A stretch of DNA of 64,000 nucleotides from Piezodorus guildinii (lineage: Eukaryota > Arthropoda > Insecta > Hemiptera > Pentatomidae): NCBI GenBank assembly GCA_023052935.1, contig CM041292.1, positions 108,803,906 through 108,867,905 on the forward strand, written 5' to 3'. The position numbers and the translations under genes were made by a program. Below, piece after piece: positions 1-11,150 of the stretch. Positions within the stretch are counted from its first letter, which is position 1. The number at the start of each line of letters is the position of its first letter. The notes beneath the pieces are model-generated. The model was not told the DNA's origin, did not search any database, and saw nothing but the letters and a program-made list of their open reading frames with translations.

Positions 1-179
1 AAAATTGTGTGCTCATGATTCTTTCACCTAATAAGAAAGGACTCAAGTATTGGGACAGCTATAAAGCCAACAATTATTTTTTTTAACAATGTATATATTA
101 ATAACACTAGCTGAGTTAAATATCTCCTCAAAATAGTGTCATGTAGTGCATTCATTCTTAATAAATAAACACTACTTAC

Positions 180-353
180 GAGTTATCTCCACAAGTGGCC
201 ATTTTTGAGAGAGGAGAGGAAACACACAAAAAAGTAAGTTTTCCATGATGATTTTTTGTTTGGTAAAGTTCTTGGCCAATGTCTCTAGGCTTTGTCGATA
301 TTGAAATGAAATAACCAGCACTAAATCCTACTACAATATTGCCATCAGCATAC
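180..353 (-). CDS. WDR19: WDR19 exon: WD40, GFSAGYF...CGDN
   Basis: 174 nt. The acceptor AG precedes 353 and the donor GTAAG begins at 179. It continues Y-A-D-G after the split W codon and encodes GFSAGYFISISTKP and KMATCGDN, matching the WDR19 blade after the GNIVxYxWY motif. Confidence 0.9.
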
Positions 354-3300
354 CTACAAAATACACATATATCATAAGACTATAATGAATTCTAAACACA
401 TTAAATTTTACTATTCATGAAGAGGAGGAACTTCTATTCATCCATTTTCTTTATTCTCTGCTGTTTCTTCATAAATTGTGAATCAAGTGAGTTTTACATT
501 AAATCTTTGAATGAATATATGTAATAATCACAATACATTATTATTAAACAAAAGTAAGATTAACTGCTCCAAAATAACACAAATCTTGTAAAACATCAAT
601 ATACAAAATAAGTAATCTTTTAAAATAAATCATTAAATAATACTTTATTTTTTCCAAAAGTGTAAAGTATTTAACTGAAAGGGATAGGTATCCATATAAT
701 TCTATATATTTATTTATTTTGTTTTGTTTATGTAAAACAATTTAAAATTTTCTAAATGTCTTCACTATTCAATTTATTCCAACTTGTATTTATGTTTATT
801 TAACTTTTTTATCAACCTTTAAGATTTGTCAATTAGTGTATTTTATAATGTTCCATTATTACTTTACTTTCTATTTTTATTTTTTCCACCCTGTTATCTT
901 CGGATACCTTTAACAGAATTAGGGATAATTTAGTTGGGAGGTACAGTCAGTTTTTTCTCCATATACATCTTCCATCACTGTTCTTACTATTATATAGGTG
1001 ATATTTCAAGAATAGAATTATAAAAAAATTTTTATCCTGTATTATTATTATATTATTATTATCATATGTTAAATTTCATTGATTCTTTGCACGGTAGTAT
1101 TAAGAATTTTAGTCATTGTTGTCAGACCCTGTCCATAAATACGGTACGTACTTTCCATTCTACCTTTTTTCCTACGTATTTTCCATCCTACCTACCCTCC
1201 CCCCATCTACCAAACAGTACCTAGTTTCCATTCTCCCACCATGCGGTACGTATCTCCACTCTACTTCATATTTTTATGTTTCATATTTCATGTAAATTAT
1301 TGATATCTGTGTAAATTTTGTTTTTGTTTGTTTTGTGTACATTTTTTTTTTTCTGTAAAACACTTTCATTATTATACTATTCTTCTTCTTCTTCCAGTGG
1401 CACGACAGGCCGTGTAGGGCCTGGGTCTCGTTGTGTAAACTCCTGCGAGTTTACACTCACGTTTCACGATGCAATTTTTAGCGTAGGGTCATCACTCCCT
1501 ACGACTAATTTTGTGAGTGGCCACCCTTTGGCTGACGGGTCCCACATACCCGGGGGAGAGGCTCTGAGTGAATCCTCATTTTTTTACATCCTTATAAAAG
1601 CCCCGCCAGGACTGGGATTCGAACTCAGAACCTGTAGCATGAGAGACTAGCGCACTAGCCACTCAGCCAGGGGCTCCCCATTATTATACTATAGTCATTG
1701 TATTTTAATTATTTTTTTTTACATATATAGTTCTTCTGTTATATTTTAATACCAACGTTCTCTAGCTCAATAGGTTATATAATATTGTATGTAATGTCAT
1801 TGAAATTGTATTTCTTTTGTATCTTTTTAGCCCTGATGATGACCCACAAAGGGGGGTAGAAACGTTGGCAAACAATAAATAGTAGAAACTATTCATTTAA
1901 TGACCGCCACCCGTACTAATTCCTTCCAGTAATTCTCAAGGTCAACTAATTGCATCCACAGTAAAGTATTTAAGTTCCAACCTTTCAATTTTTAGTACAG
2001 AGAATTTAAAAAACGTTATAAATTAATAAGCTAATTATACTCTGTTCTTTGAAGTTGGTAGGCAATGAATGATGGAGATTGAAAAGTATATGAAACATAT
2101 GGTGGCTAATCTTGTTTTTTACACATTCAAAAGATATTTGTTCGTTTTTTACAATATTTTTGATTCAGCAAGTTTTTATTCCTAATATTTTCTTTACTTA
2201 CTTATCTACCATATTTTTTGTATTTTTTTGTTGTTGTTGTGAATAAAACTCTAAACCAGTTTAGTAATGAAAGACTCTTAAGAAATTATAATTCATAAAA
2301 CTTAATCAATATTAAATAGTCTCATAGAGAGCACATGATAAAATAATGTAAATACTAGATAAAATTGTAAAATTAAAGTACCATTCATATGAAACAATGT
2401 TTCCATAATTGCCTTGGAATGCCAACTCAACAGGATTATCTGGATCATCAAGGTTGTATATGAAAAGAATTTTCCTTCCAACAATAACACTGATCTGTAA
2501 TAAACAAATAGAATATTACCTTTAAAGCGTATTAATTAAAATAGGTTGAATCATTTAAACAAACATTGGAAATCAAAACAAAGCATTAAGATTTTTATAC
2601 AATAAAAAAACATACTGTGGTGTCTGGTGATAATCGATCATCACTTTTTATTGAAGCAAACTGAACAGCTGAAGGTTCAGATCTGAGAGGAACAGTTCGA
2701 AGGGTATCTCCTTGGTTGTTACTTATGGTAATTGTTTTATCCTCAGAGCCAAGTGCCAATAGCCCAGTAACTCCCCAAGAAGCTGTTACTATTCTTCGAG
2801 AATGTTTTCCCAAGACTGGGATTCGCCTAATAATAAAAATAAAATGTACTACATATTTCTTTTCAACAGTTTAGAACCATTTTTAATAGTTTTCAATACT
2901 CTCTGGGATTGAATCTCAAATAAATAAAATAGATTAATTCTTTTATCTTGTTACTACAGAATGGAATAAAAGAACAACTGGGGGGAGGGGAGAAGGGGAA
3001 AGAGCAGTGAGAATTTCAAGACGATCTTTCCACTTCCGTCTGGGTATGCGATGTCCATCAGTCTGATGGCAGCAACTCACAACTACAAGACATAGGAGTA
3101 ATGACTTTATCCTCAATATGAATTAAGTTTTGGTCTTCCAGGACATCACCTGGAGGTTTGGTACATGGATGCTTTGTTTCGGAGATTGTCCACTGGCTCT
3201 GAATAGCCATAATCAATGGAATTTGATTGATCTGTTACTGTCTTTGAAACTGAAGGAGTTGGTGAGTAGGAAACTGCAAGCCTGGTCACAAAAAGGCTGG

Positions 3301-6300
3301 TTGAGAACCACATCTTGAGGGGTTGGATAGTGAAGTGGGTTAGCACCGGCTTTTAACTCTGGATTAATCCCCCGCCATCAAACCCCAGCCTGACAACACT
3401 TCTTCCTCCACTGTATAGCCTACAAAGGTTAAGAAAGATGAAAAAAAAGTCAAATTATGACATGGAGAAGACTGTAACTTCAGGATTAAAAATTGTTTGA
3501 TGAGGCTCATTTTATCTTTGTAACTGCAGCTAACAGGGAAGGTACATGACTAGTACGGTTGAGGAAGCATATGCTGATTTTACCATTCTTTAAAAAATAA
3601 AAAAACCGGTCCAACAACACTCCTCTCTCTCTCCTATAATCTACAAAGGCTAGGTAGGGTTGAACAAAAAAAAGAAAAGAAAAAAAAAAAAAAAGAAAGT
3701 CAAATCATGACATGGAGAAGACTGTAAACTCAGAAATTAAAAATTAGATGAGCCTCATTTTATCTTTTTAATACAAAAATTGCAGCAAACAGGGAAGAAA
3801 AATAACTTGAATGGCTGTGGAAATATATACTGCTTAAAGTTAGGAAAAATTTAACATCCAAAAAAAAAAAATGTTTGAATAATCAGAAACATAGGATTAT
3901 CACATACGATAGGTTTTGAATTAATCCATAATTTACTTACTTATAAAATTGCTTATAAAACATATAATCCCAATTAAAAAGCATTTAAAGCACATATTAA
4001 GCAAATCATTCGCAATAGAAGATGTAAGGTTGATCAATTACAGCTATTGAAATTTAATCAAGCATCACGTAAATTTTCCTTTAATAAACAGAATTATATT
4101 TGAGAAATAACAGTGAATCAGACACTAACAAAATAGTTCTTGGTGATGTAAAATAAATAGAAATAAAACTTACTTAGATGTTCTATGATTATATATGCAA
4201 AGATTTCCTCTAGCACTTCCAACTGCAACAACAGGTTCTGTCTTTGACCAAGCAATGACAGTAAGTGTATCTCTTAAACCAGTTTCAATAGAATATCGTT
4301 TTCCTGTGTTTGAGTCCCATAACATAATCATGAAAGATCCGTCACTGATCATTCCAAGTAAATCACCATCACTATCCCATCCAAAACCTGTACATTGCCT
4401 AAAAGTAAAAACTATACTTTAGCCAAGAATGTATATAACATATAATTTATTTACTTTAGCCGAGGATGTATACCCCATATAAATTATTTATTTCAGCCTA
4501 AGATGTATATACCATATGAATTATTTATTTTATCCTAGAATATATACACCACATAAATTATCTGACATTATATTAATTTTATAATAATAATAAAATCTTA
4601 AAATCATAAGTTTTCCTTTGAAAAATAATCATTGTTATTTTTGTTTTGTTTTTTATGCTGTTTACAAAATCAGTATAATAATAAATAATTACTTTTATTT
4701 AACATTTACTCTAGGATTATCTCCTTGATAATGATTTTAATACAGCCCCAATTGATAATAAATTAGGCCTCGTTAAAGATTCCTATAATAAAACCTGGAC
4801 AGACAAAATTTAGGACTCCCACGGTAGCATCGTCCGAAGAGCCATAGTAGCATAAAGTGAGGTTAAATAAATTAACAAACAGTTAATGAAGAAAAAACAG
4901 TGATTATAGGTTATTGAAAATAAAATATTGCATAGCTACCAGTTGTGGTGGATTTCAGTTTCTAGAGGAGCTTGAGGAAACTATTCTAATTTTTTTATAG
5001 TCTTACTGTTACGAGCAAATATTCATTAAAATGTGGCGATATCAATACTACTGTATAGATTTTGACTCCACTTTAATTAATTGAAACCATCAAAGGCTCA
5101 TGTACAGGCTAAGTAGTCATAATTCAAGAAATATTTCCAAAATAATCAATAGGAAAAAAAAGAGCTTCAGTATCTTACTTCAGAAAAGTAACTTTATGAC
5201 CATTATACCCTCATACTATATCTACTATAGTTGAACCCGGCCGCGGGGGGATAGTTGTTTATTTTATTATTTCAGTTGTGGGAGGATTCTAGTGTAGAGA
5301 AACCCTCCCAGGGTTCATTCAGCCTCAATAAAGTGGCTATCCAAAAATTGTGGAAAAAGCTGGCGGCTGAATGTGATCTAGGTCCAATAATCTTTATCAG
5401 CCCAAAAACAGGATGGGTTTCTATATTAACAGAATCCTATTAGTGGTAGTGATCCTAATAGTGGGTATTAGTGGTAAAGGTTTTTGATAAAATATACATC
5501 ATCATTGCATTACTAGATTTGATCTAGAGATATAAGAAAAACCAACTGGGTCAAAGACTTTTTTGATCAGTTCTCAATAGGTTAGTGTGGGGAGACAATT
5601 CTAATCTAGTGCTAGAGCCACCTGTGGTGTAGTGTCTAGCAAACATCCTCCTATGCCTAAGGTCACAGGTTCAATCCAGGCAAAGGGCCTAAGGTTTTTT
5701 AAGGAATAAAAACCCTTGGTTATCCCATCCTTAGGAAGGGATGCAAAATGGTTATCTTGAGCCTGTACAATGTCTGGTACTCGTTACAAATGCCAATCCT
5801 TAAAAAACACGGCTAGAAAAAATGCAAGATTCCCACAGTAGCATTGTCCAATTAGCCACAGTAGTGTAAAGCTACATTAAATAAATAAGCAAATGAATAA
5901 CATAGTGCTTAATCATGAACAAGACCTGGAGCTATAACATTCTAGTAAAGGATTACATTTTTGTATGTTTGAGGATTTGACATTATTTCCTGCCCCAAGT
6001 ATGGCCAAATATACAGAGTTAACTTCAGATTATAAACTATTTCTAACCATAGCTGAAAAGTCAATTTATTTTGGGGGACAGTTGCAAAATAACCCGCTCA
6101 AGCTAGATTTGACTGAAGGTTATTAAGAAAAAAATGCCTCAGAACACTCAGCAATCATAGCTTCACCAAAGAAGAAATTTTTAACACTCAACAGTCTTGA
6201 ATTCCTTTTACATAATATAATATTTGAATCATGAAAGTTTCAGAACACATCTAAATATAAGAATGCAACTATAGTGCAACAAACATAATAATTAAAACAC

Positions 6301-6870
6301 TTTTTAAAGTAAAACAATTTTCTGTTTTATATTTCATTTTTTTTTTCATGAATATATTGGGTTTGGTGTTGGGTGTTGGGAATTTTGGAATGCCAAAACC
6401 TACTTATGAGAAATTAGAGACTGTTGAGTAGTAATGTTTTCAGAAAATTTAAATTAATAATACTATACACATATTATGAAATATAGGTAATTAAAACATA
6501 CTTAAACCACCTAGTTATAATCAAAAGAATAAAGCATTTTTGTTCAAAAAACGTACAGACAACATAATTTCATGTTGTATGAATAAATTCAGTCTGATGA
6601 AATCAGAGCTACCTCTATTAAAATAAAGAGGTAAATAGAGAATTGAATTTTCGAATAGCCACAGAATCCATAATAAAAAAAACAAACAGCAATAGGATTA
6701 AAAAAAAGGGACAACCCAGGTAATTTAATTCTTTCATGAAGCTTCCCTTGCCGATTATAAACACATAAGGATATATCATTTCCAACTGTCGCTAAATACA
6801 GTCCACTGCCTTTCTGCCAGACAAAATATATTTCACCATCTCCATGGGGTTGGTCAAGTTTGAAAAGTTC
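180..6870 (-). CDS. WDR19: WDR19/IFT144, N-terminal exons (partial gene)
   Basis: WDR19 is a subunit of the intraflagellar transport A complex, which carries cargo back along the ciliary axoneme; in insects it would act in ciliated sensory neurons and possibly sperm. Five minus-strand exons (6870-6716, 4398-4174, 2826-2616, 2494-2382, 353-180) join with consistent phases into about 292 codons of WD40 repeats. Recognisable landmarks in order are FVWQKGSGLYLATVG, LLGMISDGSFMIMLWDSNTGK, AWSKTEPVVAVGSARGNL, LLALGSEDKTITISNNQGDT and KMATCGDN, all in the order seen in animal WDR19. The initiator exon must lie between 6871 and 10800 but I could not fix it; the C-terminal two thirds (TPR region) lie left of base 1. 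No stop or frameshift is seen in the exons. Very confident on family, moderately on exact splice sites. Confidence 0.93.
1381..1678 (-). mobile_element. tRNA-derived SINE (family B), full length with target duplication
   Basis: Minus-strand SINE. Its head at 1678-1610 reads like a tRNA gene, with an A-box-like TGGCTGAGTGG and a B-box-like GAGTTCGAATCCC, followed by a GC-rich body and a GAA-repeat 3' tail ending at 1381. A perfect 14-bp target-site duplication, CATTATTATACTAT, flanks it at 1367-1380 and 1679-1692, so the ends are certain. A second copy lies at 9137-9382. Confidence 0.9.
1752..1868 (+). ncRNA. Hammerhead-ribozyme-like motif (candidate)
   Basis: The two conserved core blocks CTGATGA (1833-1839) and GAAAC (1859-1863) are separated by a short segment that can pair (ACCC with GGGT). 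CCAACGTT at 1752-1759 can pair with AACGTTGG at 1861-1868 to form stem III, putting a GTT triplet at the expected cleavage site. Stem I is poor next to the core: the first two pairs mismatch, then four pair. Such ribozymes occur in Penelope-like retroelements. This is a candidate only. Confidence 0.35.
1895..1945. mobile_element. End fragment of the fold-back element also found at 18477-18676
   Basis: The sequence TGACCGCCACCCGT followed by CCTTCCAGTAATTCTCAA is the reverse complement of the left arm of the element at 18477-18676. It lies directly downstream of the hammerhead-like motif, so both may belong to one degraded element whose left end I cannot place. Confidence 0.55.
2382..2494 (-). 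CDS. WDR19: WDR19 exon: ISVIVGRKILFIYNLDDP
   Basis: 113 nt in phase 0, ending inside the Trp codon of GNIVSYEW. The encoded NLDDPDNPVELAFQGNYGN segment is typical of WDR19. Donor is GTACTT, acceptor TTACAG. Confidence 0.9.
2616..2826 (-). CDS. WDR19: WDR19 exon: RIPVLGKHSRRI WD40 blade
   Basis: 211 nt. It encodes the RIPVLGKHSRRI, LLALGSEDKTITISN and RSEPSAVQF segments, very close to the animal WDR19 consensus. Acceptor is TTATTAG, donor GTATG, and exit is phase 0 after T-T. Confidence 0.93.
3394..3800. repeat. Local imperfect duplication in a WDR19 intron
   Basis: The segment starting AACAACACTTCTTCCTCC (about 3394) is repeated at about 3609 with an offset near 214 bp. Both copies carry ATGACATGGAGAAGACTGTAA and GCAGCTAACAGGGAAGG-like stretches. 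The second copy contains a long A-rich run (3667-3699). A short tRNA-Lys-like stretch (3338-3380) precedes the first copy. The function, if any, is unknown. Confidence 0.7.
4174..4398 (-). CDS. WDR19: WDR19 exon: second WD40 blade
   Basis: 225 nt encoding QCTGFGWDSDGDLLG, MLWDSNTGKRYSIETG and LCIYNHRTSK. It has a consensus GTAAGT donor and TTTTAG acceptor. It joins the previous exon through a split Gly codon (L-P-G-Q-C). Confidence 0.93.
4420..4562. repeat. Minisatellite, about four 38-41 bp units
   Basis: Four imperfect tandem units of the pattern TTTAGCC-AAGATGTATA-ACCATATAAATTATTTA lie just upstream of a WDR19 exon. They drift in sequence and length. Confidence 0.75.
4765..4885 (+). mobile_element. 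SINE family A, 5'-truncated copy
   Basis: It matches the 3' body of family A: a CTCGTTAAAGATTCCTATAATAAAACCTGG-type core, then GACTCCCACGGTAGCATCGTCC, then a TTAAATAAATTAACAA tail. The tRNA-like head is missing. Confidence 0.75.
5612..5900 (+). mobile_element. SINE family A, full-length diverged copy
   Basis: Plus-strand copy with a tRNA-like head (GTGGTGTAGTGTCTAGCA as a poor A box and GGTCACAGGTTCAATCC as the B box at about 5667). The body contains GAGCCTGTACAATGTCTGG and ends in TTAAATAAATAAGCAAATGAATAA. It is older and more diverged than the copies at 7542 and 49503. Confidence 0.75.
6113..6174. repeat. 60-bp block repeated at 9427-9488
   Basis: ACTGAAGGTTATTAAG through TCATAGCTTCACCAAAGAAG recurs at 9427-9488 with a few substitutions. 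The second copy abuts a SINE whose 3' tail is missing. It may be a fragment of a larger interspersed repeat; I do not recognise it. Confidence 0.6.
6716..6870 (-). CDS. WDR19: WDR19 exon: N-terminal blade (first visible coding exon)
   Basis: 155 nt. It begins E-L-F-K-L, near the protein N-terminus of WDR19, and runs to HERIKLPG. The donor is a weak GTTGTC. The start codon must be supplied by an exon of very few codons further right; ATG followed by GTTAAG near 8598 is one untested candidate. Confidence 0.88.
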
Positions 6871-7541
6871 CTAAAATTAGATCAGAACATTAACGATCAA
6901 TTGCTAAGAATCAAAGAAAATATTTAGCAAGACACAGCAATAATTAAAACATCCATTTAACCACACCAACCTTTTCATATGACATCCTCAGGGATGTGTA
7001 AACAATTATTTAAAATACTTTACTCTTCCCGCAATCTTTGTTTATAACCTGACAAAGCTATAGTTTTAACCTCTGACAACTTCCACTGAAGTACTAACAA
7101 AATTAAATTTTTTTACAGAACACATTGCATGAATTTATATTTAATAATTAACATCGATTAAGTCATGAAACTGTTGAAATAAACTACGTAAAAAGGAGGC
7201 GAAGTAGCTCAGGGGGCATGGTACTGTGATTCTAATGTAGTAGCGGGTTTTGTCCTGTTAGGGCAGGAACTTTATTTATTCTGGTGTATCTGTCGTGGGT
7301 CAACTCTCGAGAAGAAAGATTCTCATAGGGCTTATTCATCCCCTGAACTGGAGCCAAAACCAAATTAAACCAAAACCCAAGGGAAACCTGGCAGGTGTTT
7401 ACGTATCAATACAATCAGCTCCTTGTACAGCCCTTGGTAACGAAACATTACGGTCTTTGCTAAGTACTGAACCCAAGGTCTATGTACCTTCATAGACTGC
7501 AATGTAGCAGGTTATACATATACAAATTTAATCGTCGTTAT

Positions 7542-7821
7542 ATGTTTGTTTGTTTATTTAACGTCACTTTATGCTAATGTAGCTAATCGGACGATGTTAC
7601 ACTGGGAGTCCTAAATTTTGCCTATCCAGGTTTTATTAGGAAAGGGATCTTTAACGAGTATCTGACCGCACAGACTCGGGACCACCCTCCGAAGGACGGC
7701 AGAACTAAGGATTTTTTAATGGGAGCAAAAAATCCTTAGTTCTTCTAGGAACACTTGCGGGTTTGAACCATTGACTTTTGGCATAGAAGACTAGCGATTC
7801 ACCCTGCTACAGGTGATCCTA
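7542..7821 (-). mobile_element. SINE family A, full length with target duplication
   Basis: Minus-strand SINE with its tRNA-like head at 7821-7745 (TGTAGCAGGGTGAATCGCTAG and GGTTCAAACCCG) and its tail TTAAATAAACAAAC near 7545. It is flanked by the 13-bp duplication TAATCGTCGTTAT at 7529-7541 and 7822-7834. Confidence 0.88.
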
Positions 7822-9136
7822 TAATCGTCGTTATCAGAAAAAAAAAAACATTTTAAAGAATATGTAGTTCTAGTGTAAATACTGCTTCTTGATCCATTCA
7901 ACAACCTCTTTCAATTTATGTTGCATTTTACGGAGTACATTGCTGAGCCACTCTGAATGACTATAAACAATAAAGTACATTCCATGTTTATGCAGTAAAG
8001 TGGAAAATAATGGGAAAGTGAAAAGTCAAAACCAGTTGTAATCATTTGGAAGAGCCAAACCAAGTACAAAGAGTATCAAAAGTATTCGGAATTACGTGAT
8101 TTTCGAGATATATTAATGTAATAACAATAGATAAACATCCGGTTGGTAAATCCTTTCATCAAATTACATATTTTAGCTTATTAGGTATTGAATTGACTAA
8201 TTAATTAATCGATTGTTGTCAAATATTGTCCCACTCAAGAAGTTTTAATGGCGTATTTCCCGATTTTCCTTTTGGAATTGACCTCAAAATTTTAATTAAA
8301 TTCAGAAGCAATAATTACTGAGGGGTTTCCAGAACGTTTAGACAACTATGCTGCAACCAAATCTGAATAAATGAAGCATGTATGACCAACGTCTTGCTTA
8401 AGACGAAAATTTGATTCATTCGCCAATTTTCTATACTATACTAGTTCTGGCTTTCCATTATGAAAAAATAATCAAAATAATTTCGCTCATGAATCTAATG
8501 TTATAAGCCTCGTTCTAAGAAAAATAGCAGTGACCATCACTAAGTGCTCTTACTATTTTACTGTTTAGTACTAAATCCTTCATTTGGTTTCCTCTTAACC
8601 ATGTATTTTAGAATGGGATTGATGTGTAAACATTAAAAAAAAAAGTTGCTAAAATTCATCCTATTTTGTTATTGACGTATCTGCTTAGAAGACTCCAGGC
8701 TTCTTTTAAGAATTTTTTCTTTTCATCAAATTTTTCTTTAGCGCAACAAACAGTTGGAACACTTTTTGTGCATCCAAAACTACTAAATAAATAAGTAATA
8801 TACTATTTGTTGACGTTTTTCTCACTAGAATAATAAGGAGTCTTTTAGTCTTGACATTTAATAATTGTGGAGAGCCACTTGTTTGCTTCTATATTTTATT
8901 ATTATATTCCCCACACTGTATTCAGGCTTCTACACATTCTTCCCATTTTTTTTTAAAGCCTTTCATCCCTTTTTCTTATAAAAATATTTGAAGCAGCTGT
9001 TTGATCATTAACCTTTTATTTTAAAAACTTTTGTTTCTTAGGTTGGGTAACAGTTACACAAAGGAGAAGAAAGGTTTAAAATATAAAATTATGTTGAGGA
9101 ATAATGGTAATATGAATAATTGAAATAAGTAAACAA

Positions 9137-9382
9137 CACTCCTGGGAGATTACACTCAACGTTTCTCGATGAATTTTTATAATGTAGGGTCATCCGTCCC
9201 TACGCCTAATTTTGAGAGTGGCCATCATTCGACTGACGGGTCTCATATACCCGGGGGAGAGGTTGTGAGTGAATCCCCATTAATTAAATGCTTGAGAATA
9301 AGTCCCTTGGGGACTGAGATTCGAACTCAGAACCTTTAGCATAAGAGACTAGCGCGCTAGCCACTCAGCCACATGCTCTCCT
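9137..9382 (-). mobile_element. SINE family B, second copy
   Basis: It aligns along most of its length with 1381-1678: a GGTCATCCGTCCCTACGCC core, ACCCGGGGGAGAGG, and a tRNA-like head with GAGATTCGAACTCAGAACC on the plus strand. It lacks the GAA-rich tail and is diverged. Confidence 0.82.
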
Positions 9383-9489
9383 TTTATACTTTTGACATTA
9401 CATGATCTTTAACATTAATTGCATATGACTGAAGGTCACTAAGAAAAAATGCCTCAAAACACTCAGCAATCATAGCTTCACCAAAGAAG

Positions 9490-9736
9490 GCTAATCGGAC
9501 AATGCTATAGTGGTAGTCCTAAATTTTGCCTATCCAGGTTTTATTAGGAAAAGTACCTTTAACGAGTACCTGACATCGCACAGGCTCGGGACCACTTTTT
9601 AACATAGCCTCCGAAGGACGGCATAACTAATGAATTTTCACTCCCATTACAAAATCCTAGGACCACTTTCAGGTTTGAACCTGTGACCTTTTGCATAGGA
9701 GGCTGCTATGCTAACCACCCAGCTAAAAGTGATCCC
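9490..9736 (-). mobile_element. SINE family A, 3'-truncated copy
   Basis: Minus-strand copy with the tRNA-like head at the right end (CCACCCAGCTAAAAGTGATCCC on the plus strand). The AT-rich tail is missing at the left, where the copy abuts the block shared with 6113-6174. I found no target duplication. Confidence 0.78.
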
Positions 9737-10805
9737 TTGAATTTTTTGTATATAATAAAACCATTTTGTATTCCTGAAATGCTCATAGGCTAATGGAAGA
9801 TAAAACATAATAGGTAGAAATAAACAGCCAAAATGATACATTTTTGACTTTTATTATCATTATAAACACATATAATATCATATTATTGCTTAAGGTAAAA
9901 GGTAAAATATACAATTATAAATATATCCACATATGCCACTAATAACCCACTTGGTTGGACATATAAATGCAGACTATTATAGAAAAAAACAAACAAAAAA
10001 ACAACCTACATGTCATAGAATAAGTTAATTTATCATTTAAATGATCATCAATTAATGACTCATTTTGCATTTTATTTCCAGAATACACAATTAAGAAAAT
10101 GTTCTGAATTTAAAATACACTTTAATTACCAAATTTATATTTCAGTCAGAGCTTATTTTAGATAAATCTACATAAATTAAAATATGTTCAATGAATCTTA
10201 ATTATTATAAATAAATTACATTCTTATCATACAAGCAACTAAATTCTATGATTTCTTTTAAGTTTTCCCAAAACAAAAAAATAAGATACACTTTTCAACA
10301 ATGATATCCCCATAAAAATCAATATACAAACATATATTATTAAATAATTTCAAATTTGATTAGGTAATACATGTTTTCATAAAAGCATTTTAATTACCAT
10401 AACTAGTTTATTATGAAAATTGTTTCTAACTATGGTAATGACTGAATAAGTATAATTTAAAACAATTACTTAAGTTATAAGTATATAAAATTTGTTTAGT
10501 TGTATCTTAGCATATTAGGATAAGACCTGTCCAACAAGATTTGTGCATAACCAAATAATAGCTGCTTGAATTTCTAATATAAAATATAAAAATATGCAAC
10601 AGAAGTAACAAAATATATATATATATATTTCTTAAAAATCTCTTCATCGATTATTGCTTCAATGAAAATATTTACATATTTCTTTTTATTACAATTATCA
10701 CACTTATTAACATCTTCAACTTCAAAACAAAATAAAAGTTATTCCCTCAGTCGTAATATTATTTAGAAAATAAGATTGATTTTATACATTGCAAAAAAAG
10801 GAACT

Positions 10806-11150
10806 TCATGATTTCGCCAGTCTAAGAACATGAAGAATGACTTGATCAATAGTTTGGTTGTTGAGAAGCGCTTTGACAGCGGAATCATCAATGACCACTG
10901 TAAACAGAAGCTTAACATTGTGCCTCAGCCTTTCGTGGGACGGTGTTGAGCGGGGTGCTGGATCATGACCACAACGCTTAATCACTGACTCCAAAAGCGA
11001 TTCCACTCCTTCTGAAGGCCATCCTAGACCAACTAGAGTAGCTTCATCAACTAGCAGGGTGAGTAATTCAGAGACGGCTTCAGTGAGACCACGCTCATCC
11101 AATTCTCCTTTTTCTTCTAGGCCATCTACTAAACTGGCTTCTGCAGCAAC
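10806..11150 (-). CDS. Zinc-finger gene, last coding exon (C-terminal domain)
   Basis: 345 nt encoding 114 residues and a TGA stop. It begins [13 protein letters not shown] and continues with [19 protein letters not shown] and [18 protein letters not shown]. Predicted largely helical and acidic; no finger. Possibly a protein-interaction domain. Confidence 0.88.
   Translation of the reverse strand, partial: VAAEASLVDGLEEKGELDERGLTEAVSELLTLLVDEATLVGLGWPSEGVESLLESVIKRCGHDPAPRSTPSHERLRHNVKLLFTVVIDDSAVKALLNNQTIDQVILHVLRLAKS

Noticed and set aside
1318..1650. 110-codon plus-strand open frame
   Set aside because: It lies across SINE family B and its GAA/TTC tail; it is antisense to the SINE and not a gene.
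3338..3380. tRNA-Lys-like stretch GGTTAGCACCGGCTTTTAACTC
   Set aside because: No acceptor stem or TΨC arm that folds; probably a tRNA-derived repeat fragment, not a gene.
7197..7262. tRNA-like stretch GAAGTAGCTCAGGGGGCATGG
   Set aside because: It has an A-box-like sequence but no acceptable B box or cloverleaf; at most a decayed SINE head.
8580..8600. ATG followed by GTTAAG (minus strand) as the first WDR19 exon
   Set aside because: It would give M-E-L-F-K-L in phase, but a one-codon exon with a weak donor cannot be supported from sequence alone.
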